A stretch of DNA of 64,000 nt, taken from NCBI GenBank assembly GCA_947492745.1, contig CANLOE010000008.1, positions 42,560-106,559 on the forward strand. The letters run 5' to 3'. The position numbers were made by a program, and so were the translations under genes. Below the pieces are notes generated by a model. That model ran no database searches. It was given only the letters and a program-made list of their open reading frames with translations, and had not been told where the DNA came from. The DNA is from an uncultured Cyclobacteriaceae bacterium (GTDB lineage: Bacteria > Bacteroidota > Bacteroidia > Cytophagales > Cyclobacteriaceae). The first letter of the stretch is position 1; each line of letters begins with the position of its first letter. This document shows, piece after piece, positions 26,160 through 33,896 of the stretch.

Positions 26160-26363
26160 CCCAGATCATGCATTGAAAAATCTACTGCGGATCTAAATAG
26201 CAGCAAACCGGTCGTTGCACTACGTTTTTTGAATTCACCATAGCGGTGCTATGCTAAATCCAATAAAACTCCCTGATTTTGAAGTGATTTATGCTCGCAA
26301 TAGGAAGGCTATTGATCATTTTGGGCTAAACCCTCGTTATGAAGTTCCAACGCATGATCCGGG
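26160..26363 (+). mobile_element. R2 element with an R4 right arm spliced in
   Basis: CCCAGATCATGCATTG to CGCATGATCCGGG, TTAAA on both sides (26155-26159, 26364-26368). At CTGATTT, R2 switches to the right arm of R4 (GAAGTGATTTATGCTCGC … CATTTTGGGC) before returning to R2, without an R4 left arm. Confidence 0.85.
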
Positions 26364-26466
26364 TTAAAATCATTGGTATAGCTAAGTATATAAGTATGTG
26401 ACATAACACAGTATAGGCTTATTTTGATGCACAATTCCAAAATAGCCCCTAAAATCAATATTGCTT

Positions 26467-27030
26467 ATGAGTGAAACAGATAAGAATAACGATACCTTGG
26501 AAATAGCTACTTTGGGAGCCGGTTGCTTTTGGTGTATAGAAGCGGTATTTCAAGGAATGAAGGGAGTAAAAAAAGTCATTTCGGGCTACACTGGCGGGGA
26601 TACCCTAAACCCAAGCTACAACGAAATCTGTACGGGCACTACAGGTCATGCAGAAGTGGCACAGATTACTTACGATCCCCAAGAGGTATCCTTTAGTGAG
26701 GTATTGGAAGTATTCTGGCAGACGCATGACCCTACCACGCTGAACCGACAGGGCAATGATGTCGGTACACAGTACCGATCGGCTGTTTTTTACCACAATG
26801 CCGAACAACAGCGTATTTCTGAAGAATATAAAACCAAACTAGATGATTCCGGGGCATGGCCGGACCCTATCGTCACGGAAATCAGCCCCTTGGAAGAGTT
26901 CTACCCCGCAGAAGACCATCATCAGGACTATTATAAAAATAATCCTCAGCAGCCCTATTGTGTATTCGTGGTCAAACCCAAGGTGGACAAGTTCAGGAAA
27001 GTATTTGGGGATAAGTTGAAAGCGGGCTGA
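26467..27030 (+). CDS. msrA: Peptide-methionine (S)-S-oxide reductase MsrA
   Basis: 187 residues from ATG at 26467; a TTG two codons earlier is less likely. Catalytic motif GCFWC with nucleophile Cys20, then SGYTGG, TGHAEVAQITYDP, FWQTHDPTTLNRQGNDVGTQYRS and EDHHQDYY, all hallmarks of MsrA. It repairs the S-epimer of oxidised methionine in proteins using thioredoxin. No fused MsrB domain. The resolving Cys usually near the C-terminus is not obvious apart from the PQQPYCVFVV Cys. Monocistronic; an R7 element follows 17 bp after the stop. Confidence 0.97.
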   Translation: MSETDKNNDTLEIATLGAGCFWCIEAVFQGMKGVKKVISGYTGGDTLNPSYNEICTGTTGHAEVAQITYDPQEVSFSEVLEVFWQTHDPTTLNRQGNDVGTQYRSAVFYHNAEQQRISEEYKTKLDDSGAWPDPIVTEISPLEEFYPAEDHHQDYYKNNPQQPYCVFVVKPKVDKFRKVFGDKLKAG

Positions 27031-27047
27031 TAGAGAAGAAGGACATA

Positions 27048-27216
27048 TATACTCAAGAGAACGTATTTTGGGAAAATGTTGTCCAGAGACAAAAGGATGA
27101 CCATTACCAAGTTTGATGGATAAGTCATTGGTATAATGGTCATTAGGGTTTGTGCCTCGATAATTCTAGGAATTTTCGCGTATCCTATTGGTCCCAGATC
27201 GATTGCGTTTGGGTAT
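27048..27216 (-). mobile_element. R7 element, variant form
   Basis: TATACTCAAGAGAACG to GATTGCGTTTGGGTATA. Its interior resembles the 21084 copy (CATTACCAAGTTTGATGG). R1 is inserted immediately at its right end. Confidence 0.7.
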
Positions 27217-27218
27217 AA

Positions 27219-27377
27219 TACAAATTTAGGTTTTAAATGTCGTATAAGATTCCGCGGGTCATTTTGTTTCAATCAAGGCGAGCACCGCAGGGATAGCAGC
27301 GCTATCCCGAGGATTGTCAACGCAGAGTGAAGCAAAATGAACAGGAAGATATGCGATAGTTGAAAGCTAAGTTTGTA
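27219..27377 (+). mobile_element. R1 foldback element
   Basis: 159 bp with TAA on both sides (27216-27218, 27378-27380). Confidence 0.92.
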
Positions 27378-27402
27378 TAACTTCCTGTGCGATTTATCGT
27401 GT

Positions 27403-27575
27403 TTTATACTCCGGAAAAAATGAAATGGAGAAACCTTATCGACAATGGCCATAGGGGGAAAATCCGTGCAGTGTTGAACCGTTATGTGTAGACTTGTCAT
27501 TAGGGCCTTTGGAAAATAGTGGCTACCTAAGTCAGTAAATCATCTTATCACAGATCAGATGCGTTTAGGTATAAC
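27403..27575 (-). mobile_element. R7 element, third interior type
   Basis: TATACTCCGGAAAAAATGAAATG to GATGCGTTTAGGTATAA, with interior TGGCTACCTAAGTCAG shared with the copy at 28536. Its end reaches within about 30 bp of the RNA methylase start. Confidence 0.7.
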
Positions 27576-27591
27576 TCTTAATTGGAAATTG

Positions 27592-27599
27592 TATACTTG
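27592..27599 (+). promoter_or_regulatory. Candidate -7 box TATACTTG
   Basis: Close to TAnnTTTG; it ends 4 bp before the ATG at 27604, implying a very short leader. Confidence 0.4.
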
Positions 27600-27603
27600 C
27601 ACC

Positions 27604-28140
27604 ATGAGAAAATTAGCCAATGAAGAGCTCGATAGGCTCAGTGTAGAAGAGTTCAAGGCCAGCCCGAAGAATTCCATATGCCTTTTTTTGGATAGTGTCC
27701 GTAGCTTGAACAATGTCGGCTCTGCCTTTAGGACGGGCGATGCCTTTCGTGTCGAAAAAATCTATCTGGGGGGTATCACGGGGACGCCGCCGCACAGGGA
27801 CATTCATAAGACCGCATTGGGTGCTACTGAGTCCGTTGCTTGGGAGCATATCTCCGAGCCGCTGGAAAAGCTAAAACAGCTTCAAACCGAAGGTTACCAA
27901 GTGATAGCAATAGAGCAGGTCGATGAAAGTGTGCAGCTCCATGCTTTCCAAGCCCAAAAAACCGAGAAGTACTGCCTTGTTTTCGGTAATGAGGTCTTTG
28001 GGGTCAGTGATGACATCATCGCCATGGCCGATACCTGTGTGGAAATCCCGCAGTACGGTACCAAACACTCGCTCAATATCTCGGTCAGTCTGGGCATCGT
28101 CCTCTGGGATTTCTGTACCAAGCAGGAGGCGCTGTCCTAG
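27604..28140 (+). CDS. SpoU/TrmH-family RNA 2'-O-methyltransferase
   Basis: 178 residues from ATG at 27604. A longer frame begins upstream at 27559, but that part lies in the R7 repeat. The three SPOUT motifs are present: motif 1 VRSLNNVGSAFRTGDAF, motif 2 LVFGNEVFGVSDDII, motif 3 CVEIPQYGTKHSLNISVSLG. These form the trefoil-knot SAM site; the Asn and Arg of motif 1, Glu of motif 2 and Ser/Asn of motif 3 are the catalytic set. It likely methylates a ribose in tRNA or rRNA; the target cannot be deduced. It lacks an extra N-terminal RNA-binding domain. Confidence 0.93.
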   Translation: MRKLANEELDRLSVEEFKASPKNSICLFLDSVRSLNNVGSAFRTGDAFRVEKIYLGGITGTPPHRDIHKTALGATESVAWEHISEPLEKLKQLQTEGYQVIAIEQVDESVQLHAFQAQKTEKYCLVFGNEVFGVSDDIIAMADTCVEIPQYGTKHSLNISVSLGIVLWDFCTKQEALS

Positions 28141-28172
28141 AGAAGACTTTTTCTATACAGATTAGGGTTCAA

Positions 28173-28337
28173 CCCAAATTGATCGATAGAAATCGTGATG
28201 AGCGTATAATTGCAATAAAATCAGTGGTTTAGGTGAGGAGGCTTTTGCATCATTAAGGTGACGAACCTGTGTAGCATAAAACTGCTGATTTTGAAGCAAT
28301 TTATGTTCGGAATAGGAAGGCTATTGATCATTTTGGG
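28173..28337 (+). mobile_element. R4 element fused at its right end to R1
   Basis: CCCAAATTGATCGATAGAAATCG (an R3-type first 30 bp) to TTGATCATTTTGGG, left flank TTCAA. The final TTTTGGGTTTT is shared with the left arm of the adjacent R1, whose first residues are missing, so the two appear joined by recombination. Confidence 0.75.
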
Positions 28338-28532
28338 TTTTAAATGTCGTATAAGATTCCGCGGGTCATTTTGGTATCCATCAAGGCGATAACCGCAGGG
28401 ATAGCAGCGCTATCCCGAGGATTGTCAACACAGAGTGAAGCAAAACCGAAGGTTCATGAACACCACTGGAATCAAACACAATAGTGAACTAAATGAACAG
28501 GAAGATAGGCGATTTTAAAAGCTAAGTTTGTA
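28335..28532 (+). mobile_element. R1 long variant lacking its left tip
   Basis: Starts within TTTGGGTTTTAAATGTCG, and carries the same ~48-bp extra block as the copy at 8813. Normal right end CTAAGTTTGTA followed by TTA. Confidence 0.82.
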
Positions 28533-28535
28533 TTA

Positions 28536-28706
28536 TACTCAAGAAAAAATGAAATGGGGAAGCCTTATGGTTATGGGCAATGGCCAAGGAGAAAAATCCG
28601 TGTAGTGTAGAACCGTTACGGGTAGACTTGTCATTGGGGTCTTTAGAAAATAGTGGCTACCTAAGTCAACGAATCATCTTGTCATAGATCAATTGCGTTT
28701 AGGTAT
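28536..28706 (-). mobile_element. R7 element, third interior type
   Basis: ACTCAAGAAAAAATGAAATG to CAATTGCGTTTAGGTATA. Its interior matches the copy at 27403. Confidence 0.7.
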
Positions 28707-28857
28707 AAATATCGTGTAGGATTCGTAAATCATTTTGTTCCCATCCAAATCTTATGATAGTATGATAGTAGCACTATCATACTATCATAAGATTTGCCAA
28801 CGCAGAGTGGGGCGAAACGAATACTACGATAGGTGAAATATGAGAACTCTAGTTGTA
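28706..28857 (+). repeat. Diverged R1-like element with an exceptional central hairpin
   Basis: Arms follow R1 (TAAATATCGTGTAGGATTCG … GATAGGTGAAATATGAGAAC … TTGTATT). The centre is a perfect 23-bp inverted repeat (28747-28769 and 28773-28795) with an AGC loop. TATGATAG occurs twice in tandem in one arm and its complement twice in the other. Confidence 0.75.
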
Positions 28858-28919
28858 TTGCACATCATTGACCCATCGGGTACGGGATACGGCACCTGGA
28901 GCATCGGTAATCTTATCTT

Positions 28920-31544
28920 TTATTTCTTCTCGGAAAGTAGGGTCTTGATTTCATTGAGTTTCAGGAGTGCTTCCACTGGTGCTATGGTATTGATATCCAG
29001 TTCATCCATCATTTTGCTCACCTGCTGGAACCGGGGGTCTGCCTCGAAGAGATTCAACTGGAAATTAGCTTTGGGTACCTCTTCCAGTTTTTCGGCCGTT
29101 TCGTTTTTACGTTTGTCTTTTTCCAGAAAGTGCAGTATTTCATTGGCGCGGAGGAGTACGGGATTGGGCATGCCCGCCATCTGGGCCACGTGTATACCAA
29201 AGCTATGTTCGCTGCCTCCTTCTTTGAGCTTGCGCATGAAGATGACCTTGTCGCCCACTTCCTTGACGGCCACATTGAAGTTCTTGATGCGGGGTAGGTC
29301 GTTACTCAACTGGTTCAGCTCATGGTAGTGGGTGGCAAAAAGTGTTTTGGCACGATAGGTATTGTGGTTGTGGAGATACTCCAGGATGGACCAGGCGATG
29401 GATACGCCATCATAAGTGCTGGTACCGCGACCGATTTCGTCCATTAGTACCAGACTGCGATCAGAGAGGTTGTTGAGGATACTGGCCGTCTCAGTCATCT
29501 CCACCATAAAGGTAGACTCCCCTTTAGCCAAGTTATCCGCAGCGCCCACACGGGTAAATACCTTATCGATAATGCCCATGGAAGCCGCTTCGGCCGGAAC
29601 AAAGGCCCCCATCTGCGCCATCAGTACGATCAATGCCGTCTGTCGGAGCAGGGCAGACTTACCCGCCATGTTCGGACCCGTGATGACCATGACCTGCTGT
29701 GCGGTATTGTCCAAGTACACATCATTAGGGATATAGGACTCTCCTGTAGGAAGTTTCTTTTCGATAACGGGATGCCTTCCTGCCTTGATGTCGATGGCGG
29801 TGCCTTCATTGATCTCGGGACGGGCATAATTATGGGTATTGGCCGTATGGGCAAAGGCCAGTAGGCAATCGATAATGGCCAAGTAACGGGCATTTTGCTG
29901 GATCTGTGGTACAAAATCCGCCGCATACTGTACCAGTTCCATATACATCTGCTGCTCTATGACCACTAGTCTATCTTCTGCGTTCAGTATCTTTTCTTCG
30001 TAGACCTTGAGCTCTTCGGTAATGTAGCGCTCCGCATTGACGAGGGTCTGCTTGCGTATCCAAGTCTCCGGGACCTTGTCCTTATGGGCATTGCTCACTT
30101 CCAGGTAATAGCCGAATACCTTGTTATAGGCGATCTTCAAAGAGGGTATCCCTGTCGCCTCTACCTCCCTTTTCTGAATCTGCAACAGGTGGTCCTTGCC
30201 CGAAAAGGCAATGGAGCGAAGCTCATCCAGCTCAGGGTCCAGCCCTTCCTTCATCAGCCCTCCTTGATTGGTCACCAGTGGCACTTCCTCTTTGAGCGAT
30301 GTTGTTATCCGGTCCAAGAGGGCCACACAGGGGTCGATTTTCGTTGCAATGTTTTCTAATGTAGCTATGGTGCTGTGTTCCAGAGCGGTCTTGATGGGCA
30401 GTGTATTTTTGATGGCCCGCTTTAGTTGCAGCATCTCGCGGGGATTGGCCCGACCTACTGCCACTTTCGAAATCAAACGCTCCAGATCGCCGATGTGCTG
30501 GATATACTCCATGATACCATTGTACAGGGCGGCATTATCCACAAAAGCGGACACTACATTATGCCGTTCTTGGATCTCTTTGACGTCTTTCAGCGGGAGT
30601 ACCAGCCATTTTTTCATCAGGCGGGAACCCATAGGCGTTACCGTACTGTCCAGCACCTCGATGAGGGGCACTCCCCCTTCCTGCTGCGGATATACCAGCT
30701 CTAGGTTACGGATGGTAAACTTGTCCAGCCAGACATATTTTTCCTCTGCTATTCGGGAGATAGCAGCGATATGCCCGACCTCCCTATGCTCGGTCTCTTC
30801 CAAGTAGTGGAGTACCGCACCCGCGGCCATCACCGCCTCGGGCAGGGCTTCGATACCGAAGCCCTTCAGGTTCTTGGTGCCGAAGTGGCCTGTCAGTTTT
30901 TCATAGGTAAAATCATGGCCATAGACCCACTCGTCCAAGGCATAGGTAGTATAATCATCACTGAAAGTAATCTCATAGGCCGAACGATGGGCCTTACTGA
31001 AAATAACTTCTGCGGGCCGAAACCCTTGGAAAAGCTTTTCGATATAGCTCAGCGCACCCTTGGCCGCCATGAACTCACCCGTCGAGAGGTCGAGAAAGGC
31101 AGCACCGACTTCTTTCTTATCAAAATAGATGGAAGCCAAGTAGTTATTATGCCTTTGCTCCAGTACATTATCATTAAAGGATAGGCCCGGTGTGACCAGC
31201 TCGGTCACTCCCCGTTTGACAATACCTTTGACGGACTTCGGGTCTTCCAGCTGATCACAAATGGCAACACGCTTACCTGCCTTGACCAGCTTGGGCAGGT
31301 AATTGTCCAGAGCATGGTGGGGAAATCCTGCCAACTCGATATGGGAAGCCGAGCCATTGGCCCTTTTGGTCAGAACGATTTCCAGAACCTTACTGGCGAT
31401 GACCGCATCCTCACCGAAAGTCTCGTAAAAATCCCCGACCCGAAACAGGAGCAGCGCACCGGGATGCTTCGTCTTGATGGCATTGTACTGTTTCATCAAT
31501 GGGGTTTCCTTCACCTTCGCAGAAGCGCTTTTTGCCTTGGCCAT
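28920..31544 (-). CDS. mutS: DNA mismatch repair protein MutS
   Basis: 874 residues, full MutS layout. N-terminal mismatch-binding domain with LLLFRVGDFYETFGEDAV (the F-x-E mismatch-reading motif) and the TPLMKQYNAIKTKHPGALL lead-in. Then connector, core and clamp, and a C-terminal ABC-type ATPase with Walker A GPNMAGKSALLRQ, signature region STFMVEM, Walker B LVLMDEIGRGTSTYDG and LFATHYHEL. Binds mispaired bases and recruits MutL. The start at 31544 fits the family length. Intact mutS means the many elements in the window are not explained by loss of this gene. Confidence 0.97.
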   Translation of the reverse strand: MAKAKSASAKVKETPLMKQYNAIKTKHPGALLLFRVGDFYETFGEDAVIASKVLEIVLTKRANGSASHIELAGFPHHALDNYLPKLVKAGKRVAICDQLEDPKSVKGIVKRGVTELVTPGLSFNDNVLEQRHNNYLASIYFDKKEVGAAFLDLSTGEFMAAKGALSYIEKLFQGFRPAEVIFSKAHRSAYEITFSDDYTTYALDEWVYGHDFTYEKLTGHFGTKNLKGFGIEALPEAVMAAGAVLHYLEETEHREVGHIAAISRIAEEKYVWLDKFTIRNLELVYPQQEGGVPLIEVLDSTVTPMGSRLMKKWLVLPLKDVKEIQERHNVVSAFVDNAALYNGIMEYIQHIGDLERLISKVAVGRANPREMLQLKRAIKNTLPIKTALEHSTIATLENIATKIDPCVALLDRITTSLKEEVPLVTNQGGLMKEGLDPELDELRSIAFSGKDHLLQIQKREVEATGIPSLKIAYNKVFGYYLEVSNAHKDKVPETWIRKQTLVNAERYITEELKVYEEKILNAEDRLVVIEQQMYMELVQYAADFVPQIQQNARYLAIIDCLLAFAHTANTHNYARPEINEGTAIDIKAGRHPVIEKKLPTGESYIPNDVYLDNTAQQVMVITGPNMAGKSALLRQTALIVLMAQMGAFVPAEAASMGIIDKVFTRVGAADNLAKGESTFMVEMTETASILNNLSDRSLVLMDEIGRGTSTYDGVSIAWSILEYLHNHNTYRAKTLFATHYHELNQLSNDLPRIKNFNVAVKEVGDKVIFMRKLKEGGSEHSFGIHVAQMAGMPNPVLLRANEILHFLEKDKRKNETAEKLEEVPKANFQLNLFEADPRFQQVSKMMDELDINTIAPVEALLKLNEIKTLLSEKK

Positions 31545-32046
31545 GAGCTATGAATAGTGGTTAGTAGAAATAATCAGTTCAACGTAACTATCGGATGATG
31601 GAAATGCTGAGGATTTTGCTGTCCTGCACGAGTACTTCTCAAAGCTTTCTGTAGCTCTCGGCATGGAACGGGACCTTTTTCTATTTCGTCCGATCTTCTT
31701 TTTATCGATAGGACCGAGCATAAAGAAAAAATCCTGCCTATCCAAAAGGAGTAGCGGGCGTGACAGCCTGATAAGAAGTATTCGATAGTTGAACAGAACA
31801 GAATTTGCCGTGTTTTTCTCCTATATGAAATACCGTAACCTATGCGATATTTACGTTAATTTACAAATATGATGTTTTTTGTAGCTTTTAGCAATAAAAT
31901 TCACCGTCCAGACACTTAGAGAGGTGGATTGTTCTACCATGCCATGGGGAGAAAGCGTATTTTGGTGAGAGCCGGAGATCATCTTGATTCGCCATCGGAC
32001 AGTTTTCAAAAAATGATAAAGAAGACTCCGCATACCGTTCTTAGGG
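31545..32046. other. Intergenic region with R8-related fragment
   Basis: ATAGGACCGAGCATAAAG at about 31700 and surrounding sequence resemble part of R8. No gene supported; the short minus-strand frames have no recognisable features. Confidence 0.4.
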
Positions 32047-32099
32047 TTTATTTTATTGCAATTATGCCCTCATCATGAAATCCTATTGATCAATTTGGG
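32047..32099 (-). repeat. R4 arm fragment
   Basis: TTGCAATTATGCCCTCATCATG to GATCAATTTGGG, one R4 arm only, directly followed by TTAAA and the R2 element. Confidence 0.7.
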
Positions 32100-32168
32100 T
32101 TAAACCCGGATCATGCATTGGAAAATCTACTGCGTATCTAAATAGCTGCAAACCGGTCGTTGCACTAA

Positions 32169-32335
32169 GAGACTGTTTTAAAATGTATCTTTTTCTTTCT
32201 TATGTACTTCTTTTGGTGCCTGATTTCGTTGAAATTTCCGCTAGCTAGCGCGACAGGCTATCTTTGTCAATCTCGCCTCATTTCGCATCCAAAATAAGTG
32301 ATAACAAATTTTAAATATAATTTCAAAACAGTCTC
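32169..32335 (+). mobile_element. R6 element nested in R2
   Basis: 167 bp, GAGACTGTTTTAAAA to TTCAAAACAGTCTC, TAA on both sides (32166-32168, 32336-32338). The empty R2 sequence would read GCACTAAGTTTTTTGAA, like GCACTACGTTTTTTGAA in other copies. Confidence 0.88.
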
Positions 32336-32403
32336 TAAGTTTTTTGAATTCACCAGCGGCGCTATGCCAAATCCAATAAAACTCCCTGATTTATGGACAT
32401 TTA

Positions 32404-32562
32404 TTCAAATGTGGGTTTCAGATGTCGTATACGATTCCGCGGGTCATATTAGTTTCAATCAAGGCGAGAACCACAGGGATAGCAGCGCTATCCCTAGGAT
32501 TGTCCACGCAGAGTGAAGTAAAATGAACAGGAAGATAGGCGATTTTAAAAGCTAAGTTGGTA
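32404..32562 (+). mobile_element. R1 foldback element nested in R2, diverged left tip
   Basis: 159 bp. The left end is TTCAAATGTGGG instead of TACAAATTTGGG; the right end is CTAAGTTGGTA. TTA on both sides (32401-32403, 32563-32565). Confidence 0.85.
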
Positions 32563-32605
32563 TTAGACCCTCGTTACGAAGTTCCAACGCATAATCACGG
32601 TTAAA

Positions 32606-33045
32606 ATAGGCATTACCGGAGGTGGATTATGGTTTCCGAACAATCTCTATAGGCCACATCACGGGTGAGTTGGAAAAAATCGACTACCACAGCTTGATTT
32701 GTCATCTAAGCCTCAAGTTCAGCATTTGTATGTTTATATGAATGGACATTGAACCGACATCCTCTTCTCTCGGTATCCCGAAAAAATTGCTCTTTGGTTT
32801 TCTGAAAAACAGGATATCTAACGGAGAAGTGATCTAGACTTTTTGTAGGGCACCTACAAGGCCCGAGGTTCTGTTATTTCGATGATGAACTATAACAAAA
32901 TCCCTTCAGGTCGGGGGCATTGATTTTCCAATATCATGATTTAGATCAAAAATATCCAGTAAATCATTGACTATGAGCGGATTATTTGAAAAGCGAAAAA
33001 TCTTCAATAAAAGAGACAAATTGTCCGAACAATAGTATGCATGCA
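32606..33045. other. Intergenic region upstream of marR
   Basis: No gene. GAAGTGATCTAGACTTTTTG at 32826 repeats the motif at 5213. Confidence 0.4.
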
Positions 33046-33070
33046 TAACAAAATTTAGTTATATTTGTTA
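33046..33070 (+). promoter_or_regulatory. marR promoter with overlapping inverted-repeat operator candidate
   Basis: The -7 box TATATTTG is at 33060-33067. TAACAAA (33046-33052) and TTTGTTA (33064-33070) form a perfect 7-bp inverted repeat with an 11-bp gap that overlaps it, a natural site for the dimeric MarR protein encoded 86 bp downstream. Autoregulation is inferred. Confidence 0.5.
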
Positions 33071-33155
33071 TCATAGCATAACTGGAAAGAGGGGGATTAT
33101 TTTTTGGAAATGTCGTTTATGACTTCCTTTGTTAAGATACCAATAAATACCGAGT

Positions 33156-33587
33156 ATGAAAAGGGAAGAAACTGTAGATTTCAATATTAAGGCCGCATGG
33201 CATGCTATATCCAGAATGTATAACCAAGAAGCCATCAAGCATGACATCACTACTTCTATAGGTTTTGTCTTGCTGAACATCGATATGGAAGAGGGTATAC
33301 CGGCGACGAAGATAGCTCCATTGATGGGGCTGGAGTCCAGAAGCCTTACTCGGATGCTGAAAAACATGGAAGAAAAGAAGTTGATCTATCGCAGTCCCGA
33401 TCTGCACGACAAGCGTTCGGTAAGGATCTTCCTGACCGAAAAAGGTAAACTGAAGAGAGAGGTATCCAGAAAGTCGGTCCTAGAGTTCAACAATCGTGTA
33501 AGAGAAGAAATCCCTAGGGCCAAATTAGAGATTTTCTTTGAGGTCATCGGCAACATCAACACTATAATAGACAGAAAAAACGAATAA
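33156..33587 (+). CDS. MarR-family transcriptional regulator
   Basis: 143 residues with the MarR winged-helix: AWHAISRMYNQEAIKHDITT dimer helix, HTH ATKIAPLMGLESRSLTRMLK, wing IYRSPDLHDKRSVRIFLTEKG (the DxRxxxxxLT signature as DKRSVRIFLTEKG). It lies upstream of the beta-oxidation operon in the same direction, with a 309-bp gap; likely represses it and senses a fatty acid or acyl-CoA (inference from context, as in other bacteria). Confidence 0.9.
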   Translation: MKREETVDFNIKAAWHAISRMYNQEAIKHDITTSIGFVLLNIDMEEGIPATKIAPLMGLESRSLTRMLKNMEEKKLIYRSPDLHDKRSVRIFLTEKGKLKREVSRKSVLEFNNRVREEIPRAKLEIFFEVIGNINTIIDRKNE

Positions 33588-33896
33588 CGAACATATGTAT
33601 ACAAGAGCTACCGGTAGGCCTGCGAAGGGAAAGCAAGTTTTTTTGTGACGATTGCTTATCGGGTAACAGTAGATCCATCTAAGAGGTTGTTTTGAATTCC
33701 AGAGCAGTCCCTTATCATCACAAGGCTAAAACGGTGTAAAATTGTTAACGTACCATAGTATATATCCTAAAACGTATGAAAGTATTTTGATCTTCGATAT
33801 CAGTAGCTAACCCGTCTACTAAAGACACTATGCCGGATATCAGGGTCAGAATGCTCAGTGGGTTTCAGGAGACCGATGAAAATCAAATTCATACCA

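Larger units (their letters stand above)
32105..32600 (+). mobile_element. R2 element with nested R6 and nested R1
   Basis: CCCGGATCATGCATTGG to CGCATAATCACGG, TTAAA on both sides (32100-32104, 32601-32605). R6 (32169-32335) and R1 (32404-32562) are inserted independently in it. Confidence 0.9.
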
